DNA of 64,000 bases from Salminus brasiliensis. Its lineage: Eukaryota > Chordata > Actinopteri > Characiformes > Bryconidae. The stretch is from positions 94,963,873 to 95,027,872 of the forward strand of contig NC_132878.1 in the NCBI RefSeq assembly GCF_030463535.1. The letters are read 5' to 3'. The notes beneath the pieces are model-generated. The model saw only the letters and a list, made by a program, of their open reading frames with translations, did not search any database and was not told the origin of the DNA. Positions 59,881 to 64,000 of the stretch are shown here, in pieces. Position 1 is the stretch's first letter; every line of letters starts with the position of its first letter. A program made the translations under genes and the position numbers.

Positions 59881-60320
59881 GAGGGGCATCGGTTTCATTC
59901 AGAGAGAAGGTCAGAGTGATGAGAGAGTGGGGCTGAAGATTTATGGGTGATCATCGAACCCTAACTTGGATTCTAGTGAAGCGTAGGTCATGAAGTGTGA
60001 AGGACGGCAGGGGTTTTGGCTCGGACTATGCATTGAGGGAAGACGGCGCGAGATGGAACTGATGGTTCATGGCTGATCAAGTTGCAACACTATAGATATT
60101 CACAGGTGTGAGGGGAAGGATTCACCCCCACTGCAATAAACCAATCAAACAAGACCAATTTAAATATCTCAACACAACTAATAGAATAAGCAATTTCTCA
60201 GAATTACCAAACCCTTCATGATTTAGTCTTTAGTACTTATTGGAGCACCCTTCGGCTACCAACGAGATGCACAGCTAGACACCAGCTTCTGGCAGCATCC
60301 CTGAGGAATCTTAGCCCATA

Positions 60321-60392
60321 TCCTGTATGGTCTAGCGGTTAGAATACCTGGTTTTCACCCAGGCGGCCCGGGTTCGGCTCCCGGTATGGGAG
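60321..60392 (+). tRNA. tRNA-Glu (anticodon TTC), possibly decayed
   Basis: 72 bases fold as a cloverleaf. The anticodon arm CCTGG-TTTTCAC-CCAGG puts TTC at positions 34-36, the T arm is GGCCCGGGTTCGGCTCCCGG-like with a good B box, and the A box is tggtctagcggtta. The acceptor pairs tcctgta with tatggga, including two G-T pairs. It resembles vertebrate tRNA-Glu(UUC). Warnings: the D stem has one C-A mismatch (gaat where ggat is usual), and no run of four T follows. It may be a pseudogene. Confidence 0.72.
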
Positions 60393-60404
60393 CGGTTTCT
60401 TATT

Positions 60405-60553
60405 GGGGTAGTGGTGGCTCAGCAGTTAGAGCTCCAGGCTATTGATGAGAGGGTTGTGGGTTCGATACCCTGGGCTCGGCAAGCTGCCACTGTTGAGCCC
60501 TTGAGCAAGGCCCTTCACCCTCTCTCTGTTCCCCGGGTGCTGGAGATGGCTGT
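60405..60553 (+). mobile_element. tRNA-derived SINE, 5' part
   Basis: Sense copy of the 6899 family: gtggctcagcagttagagct, gtgggttcgataccctggg, ttgagcaaggcccttcaccc and gttccccgggtgctggag. It starts 12 bases after the tRNA-Glu-like gene and breaks off where copy B of the segmental repeat begins. Confidence 0.78.
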
Positions 60554-60599
60554 TGGTGTTCGTTGGAGGTGGCTGACGGTGGACATTACCTGCCACTGC

Positions 60600-61195
60600 C
60601 TTTTCTTTAAAGCTGCCGCCGATGTAATGTCACCAGGCAACCAAACCAACCCACCCGTACGTCTGCTAGACGGTACCCGACTAGCAGACAGCCATGCCAG
60701 CCGGCATTACACTGAAGTGATGTGAGGAGAGAGGGCAAGCCATCCACCCACCCCAAGAGGGCACAGCCAGTTGTGCTCACTCAGGCTCCAGCTGCTGATG
60801 GCAAGCAGCATAACCCAGAATTCAAACCAGTGATACTTCTGGTACTTTTAGTGTACTTTCAGTGAATCTAGCCTGACACTGTGACACTGATCTGATCCCA
60901 AATAGAGAACATGTCTCGTCACCCTAATATTGAATGCCTCAGCACAGGACCGTGATCCGGATCAGTCCTCCTCTGTTTGTGAAATGGAGACGCTGATGGC
61001 TAAGGGGTCAGGGTTGGGATTCTGGGCTACTGTATTTGCTGTATGGCTATTTTGAGAGAGGAACACTGTGTGCTGTCAGAGATTCGCCATGCATGTATAT
61101 ATAGATATATACGTCTATCCATCAGAGTCACTAGAAACGCATGTACTGAGGTGCTGAGCCTGGCGCTAACATGGGATGACACAGCAGGACGAGCC
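60600..61195 (+). repeat. Segmental duplicate, copy B
   Basis: Matches copy A in order and orientation, with about 150 bases more between the two matched halves (60770-61005), including a reversed gctgctgatggcaagcagca piece of the 9335 family. The end is followed by a second such piece at 61195-61245. Confidence 0.85.
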
Positions 61196-61249
61196 AGTTG
61201 TGCTCACTCAGGCTCCGGCTGCTAATGGCAGGCTGCATAACCCAGGATT

Positions 61250-62271
61250 CAAAACTGATTACTCGTCGTTTCTTGAGTTTACTCAACTCGGTTTAGTCAA
61301 AAACCTCTAAAGTCATTTTTCAGTTCTGATCTTCTCGAAAACTGGACATCGGCAGGTTGAATCCCAGCAATGCCACAGTGCTTCATGGTCAGGAATCCCT
61401 CAGTCCAGAACGATCATATGGTGGGGCGAGTCCTAACCCTCGGGAGCCTCTTTGAGCACATAGCCATTGATGTCCTTCTGTCTTTCTGTTGCTGAACTTG
61501 TTTACAAGCTATAATGGCCTCCTGCCTACACCCCAGCCTTCCCCACCAGCCAGAGGTGACCTACTGAACCATAAACATCTCCTGTGTTTCAAACCCCCCC
61601 TCACGTAGTTTACATGTTATACAACAGCCACGAAAATTCAACAGCCTATATACATATAAAGGATGTATTTATAGAGATACAAATATGAACATATAAATAG
61701 AGAATACTGAAGAATGTTTAAAGCAAGAGTACGTATATGAATGAAGGCTGTGTAATCTGAACTGTATAAATGGCCGATATAATAAAGAAAACATATAAAC
61801 GTAGTAATGAAATATATAAAGGTGGAAAGTCCAGAGTAGTGTCCAGTGGAATACACATAGAAGGGGACTTTGCAAACACACTGTGAAGCGGCCACTGCAA
61901 CAGAGTGCCTTCAGGAGCACACTCATCTGAAGAACACACACACACACACATACCTGTATGCATACACACACACATACACACACATGCACATATCAGACAT
62001 GTGTTCTCGGAGGAGGGGGAGTGGCCTCTGGAGAAGCTGGAACACCATGTTCTGTACATTTTGTTCCCATACCATCATGCACAGGGCTGCACGTGCCACT
62101 TTACACCAGCGTCTCTACTGCCATCTAGTGGTGATGCCTGGCCCAGAAATACACAGTGAGGCCTTGGGTGTTGTCTGTGACCTATATTGTGGTTCTGGAG
62201 GCCTGGACAGCGGACTGGAGCATATTATTGGAAAGCCTTACTCATGTAGCAATGCACTTCTGTCCTTGTTT
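61250..62271. other. Spacer with (CA)n, no gene
   Basis: A (CA)n and cacata stretch at about 61935-61992 creates open frames on both strands (up to 153 codons at 61870-62331). They run from the microsatellite into the MITE and have no gene features. Confidence 0.45.
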
Positions 62272-62545
62272 ATACACTACATGTCCAAATGTTTGTGGAC
62301 ACCCCTTCTAATGAGTGCATTCAGCTTTTAACTTTAAGTTTAAGTTGCTCCTATCGCTGACACTAATGTGCAAATGCACACACACATACACACAGCTTGT
62401 CTAGTTCCTGTAGAGAAGTACTGCCAATAGATTAGGACTCTCTGGAGCAGATGAACACAAACCTATTGGCACCATGCTGCCTAATGCCAGGCGTAGGCTA
62501 GAGGGGCATAAAGCCCCCCAGCATTGAGCTGTGGAGCAACCCTCT
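62272..62545 (-). mobile_element. MITE half copy
   Basis: Begins at the end motif tgtccaaatgtttgtggaca, then ccttctaatgagtgcattca, tgcacacacacatacacaca, ttggcaccatgctgcctaat and agcccccagcattgagctg-type text. It stops at the family centre. Confidence 0.68.
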
Positions 62546-62849
62546 GAGCTATAACAACTACAGCACCAGTCTCACACATCCAATCTCACAGATGCAAGTC
62601 TAATTAAGTCTAATTAAGGTTCATTAATGGATTATGCGTCAGTGGGATTATTTAAGAGTGTGTTAGAGCAGGAAAAACAAGAAACTGGCAGAATAAGAAG
62701 ATATACAATTGGAACCAGTAGAAAAGTGGATAGGCAGTGCCATCTGGTGGTGGGAAGAGAGAATAATTATATAGAGAAAGACGAGACGACTACAGTCACC
62801 ATTTGTGTTGGACACCGATGGACTGGGAGTGTTGGGCTGCCTTTCGCTG

Positions 62850-63003
62850 CAGTGCCCGGAGAGCAGGAAGGGTTAAGCAGGTAAGAGGCTCAAAAGACTA
62901 ACAGTGTCAGCTTAGTGAAACCCAGGTATCGAACCCACAACCTTGTCACTAGTAACCCAAGGCTCTAAACACTGAGCTGCCACTATAGCCACCACTGCCC
63001 CAT
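62850..63003 (-). mobile_element. tRNA-derived SINE, worn 5' part
   Basis: gtgcccggagagcaggaagg, ggtatcgaacccacaacctt and actgagctgccactat follow the antisense order of the family, with many changes. It ends where the 18-bp array begins. Confidence 0.62.
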
Positions 63004-64000
63004 AAATACCACTTCTTCTATAACCACCACTTCTATAATGCCCCATAATCACCAACACTCCATAACCATCAATGCCCCATAGCCACCACTTTTCCTGTAA
63101 CCACCACGGCCCCATAGCCACCAGTACCCCATAACCACCACTGCCCCATAACCACTATTGACATTATAACCACCTCTACCCCAGTAACCATCACTTCCCC
63201 AATAATCACTGATGCCCCTATAACCACCACTGCCCCTATAGCCACCACTGCCACTATAGCCACCACTGCCCCAGTAACCATCACTTCCCCAATAATCACT
63301 GATGCCCCTAAAACCACCACTGCCTCCATAACCACCAGTGTCCCTATAACCACCACTGCCCCTATAACCACCACTGCCCCTATAACCACCACTGCCCCAT
63401 AACCACCATTGACATTGTAACCACCACTGCCCCTATAACCACCAGTGTCCCTATAACCACCACTGCCCCTATAACCACCACTGCCCCATAGCTACCACTG
63501 CCCCTATAACCCCCACTGCCCCATAGCCACCACTGCCCCTATAACCACCACTGTCTTTATAACCACCACTGCCCCATAACCACCACTGCCCCATAACCAC
63601 CATTGACATTGTAACCACCACTGCCCCTATTTATTATCCTCTGTCTGTACTGTGTTGTCTGTCCGCACTTGTTTGTTTGTGTTGCACTTGTGTCTTGTAT
63701 GCACTGTCTATGTTGCACCATGGTCCGGGAGGAACGTTGTTTCGTTTCACTGTGTACTCTGTATGTAGTTGAAATGACAATAAACCCACTTGACTTGACT
63801 TGACTTGAACCACCACTGCCCCTATAACCACCACTGCCCCATAACCACCATTGACATTGTAACCACCACTGCCCCTATAACCACCACTGCCCCTATAACC
63901 ACCACTGCCCCATAACCACCATTGACATTGTAACAACCACTGCCCCTATAACCACCACTGCCCCTATAACCACCACTGCCCCTATAACCACCACTGCCCC
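62975..64000. repeat. 18-bp minisatellite accaccactgcccctata, runs off the window
   Basis: Tens of copies of an 18-base unit with variants (cccataaccaccattgacat, ccagtaaccatcacttcccc) arranged in larger repeating sets. Because 18 is a multiple of 3, long open frames rich in Gly/Val/Tyr/Trp arise on the minus strand; these are not genes. The array may have started from the SINE head (ccaccactgcccc) next to it. Confidence 0.95.
63631..63808 (+). mobile_element. Retroposon 3' tail inserted in the minisatellite
   Basis: About 178 bases unlike the array, with ttgcacttgtgtcttgtatg, caccatggtccgggaggaac, gaaatgacaataaacccact and a tgact tail (ttgacttgacttgacttga). This is the common 3' end of fish LINE/SINE retroposons. 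Array units flank it directly on both sides, so any target-site duplication cannot be told from array units. Confidence 0.75.

Noticed and set aside
61870..62331. 153-codon frame
   Set aside because: It starts in unique sequence, crosses a (CA)n run and ends in a MITE; no protein family features.
62912..63936. Minus-strand frames of 69-107 codons rich in Gly, Val, Tyr and Trp
   Set aside because: They are translations of the 18-bp minisatellite, which stays open because 18 is a multiple of three.

Overview
This is a stretch of vertebrate nuclear DNA, almost certainly from a ray-finned (teleost) fish. The genes are split by GT-AG introns, the spacers are AT-rich, and the window is full of Tc1/mariner remnants, palindromic MITEs, tRNA-derived SINEs, minisatellites and long (TA)n/(CA)n runs. 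The repeat style suggests an otophysan such as a characin, catfish or knifefish, but that is an impression and was not tested. I see no bacterial operon, CRISPR array or prophage.

Three protein-coding genes can be supported, all on the + strand. (1) DHDDS, the catalytic subunit of cis-prenyltransferase, occupies about 536-8830. Eight coding exons join in frame to 335 codons, against 333 residues in human as I recall it, and the catalytic residues are kept. The promoter and any non-coding first exon lie upstream of the window. (2) HMGN2 occupies about 13.1-16.7 kb. Six coding exons give 75 residues with the nucleosome-binding octapeptide, a CpG-rich promoter and first intron, and paired polyadenylation signals. 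DHDDS followed by HMGN2 in the same direction is also the human 1p36 order. (3) A small gene I cannot name ends at about 35.15 kb. Two coding exons (31775-31825 and 34093-34239) give a 65-residue protein with one predicted membrane segment. A TATA-containing CpG-rich promoter at 24.3-24.45 kb with a strong splice donor is its most likely first exon, which would mean an intron of about 7.3 kb.

From 35 kb to the end I find no convincing protein-coding gene. This part holds transposon remnants (36.4, 42.2, 52.3 kb), a LINE 3' end (51.0 kb), an L-shaped pair of minisatellites (42.8-46.2 kb), a 27-bp array (57.4-58.0 kb), two local segmental duplications (48.2-49.4 and 59.4-61.2 kb), a tRNA-Glu(TTC)-like gene next to a tRNA-type SINE (60.3-60.55 kb), and an 18-bp array running off the end (from about 62.97 kb) that has received a retroposon.

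The most distinctive non-genic features are: a 1.5-kb array of about 34-bp units, each carrying a short dyad (19.97-21.5 kb); an internally deleted Tc1-like element with TIRs of roughly 200 bp (17.1-18.6 kb); a MITE with internal tandem expansion (11.9-12.9 kb); Tc1 sequence lying next to a DHDDS splice acceptor (2.0-2.2 kb); and a copy of the small gene's 3'UTR end 3.6 kb downstream of it. I found no convincing new biological system. The unnamed small membrane protein is the best candidate for something poorly described.
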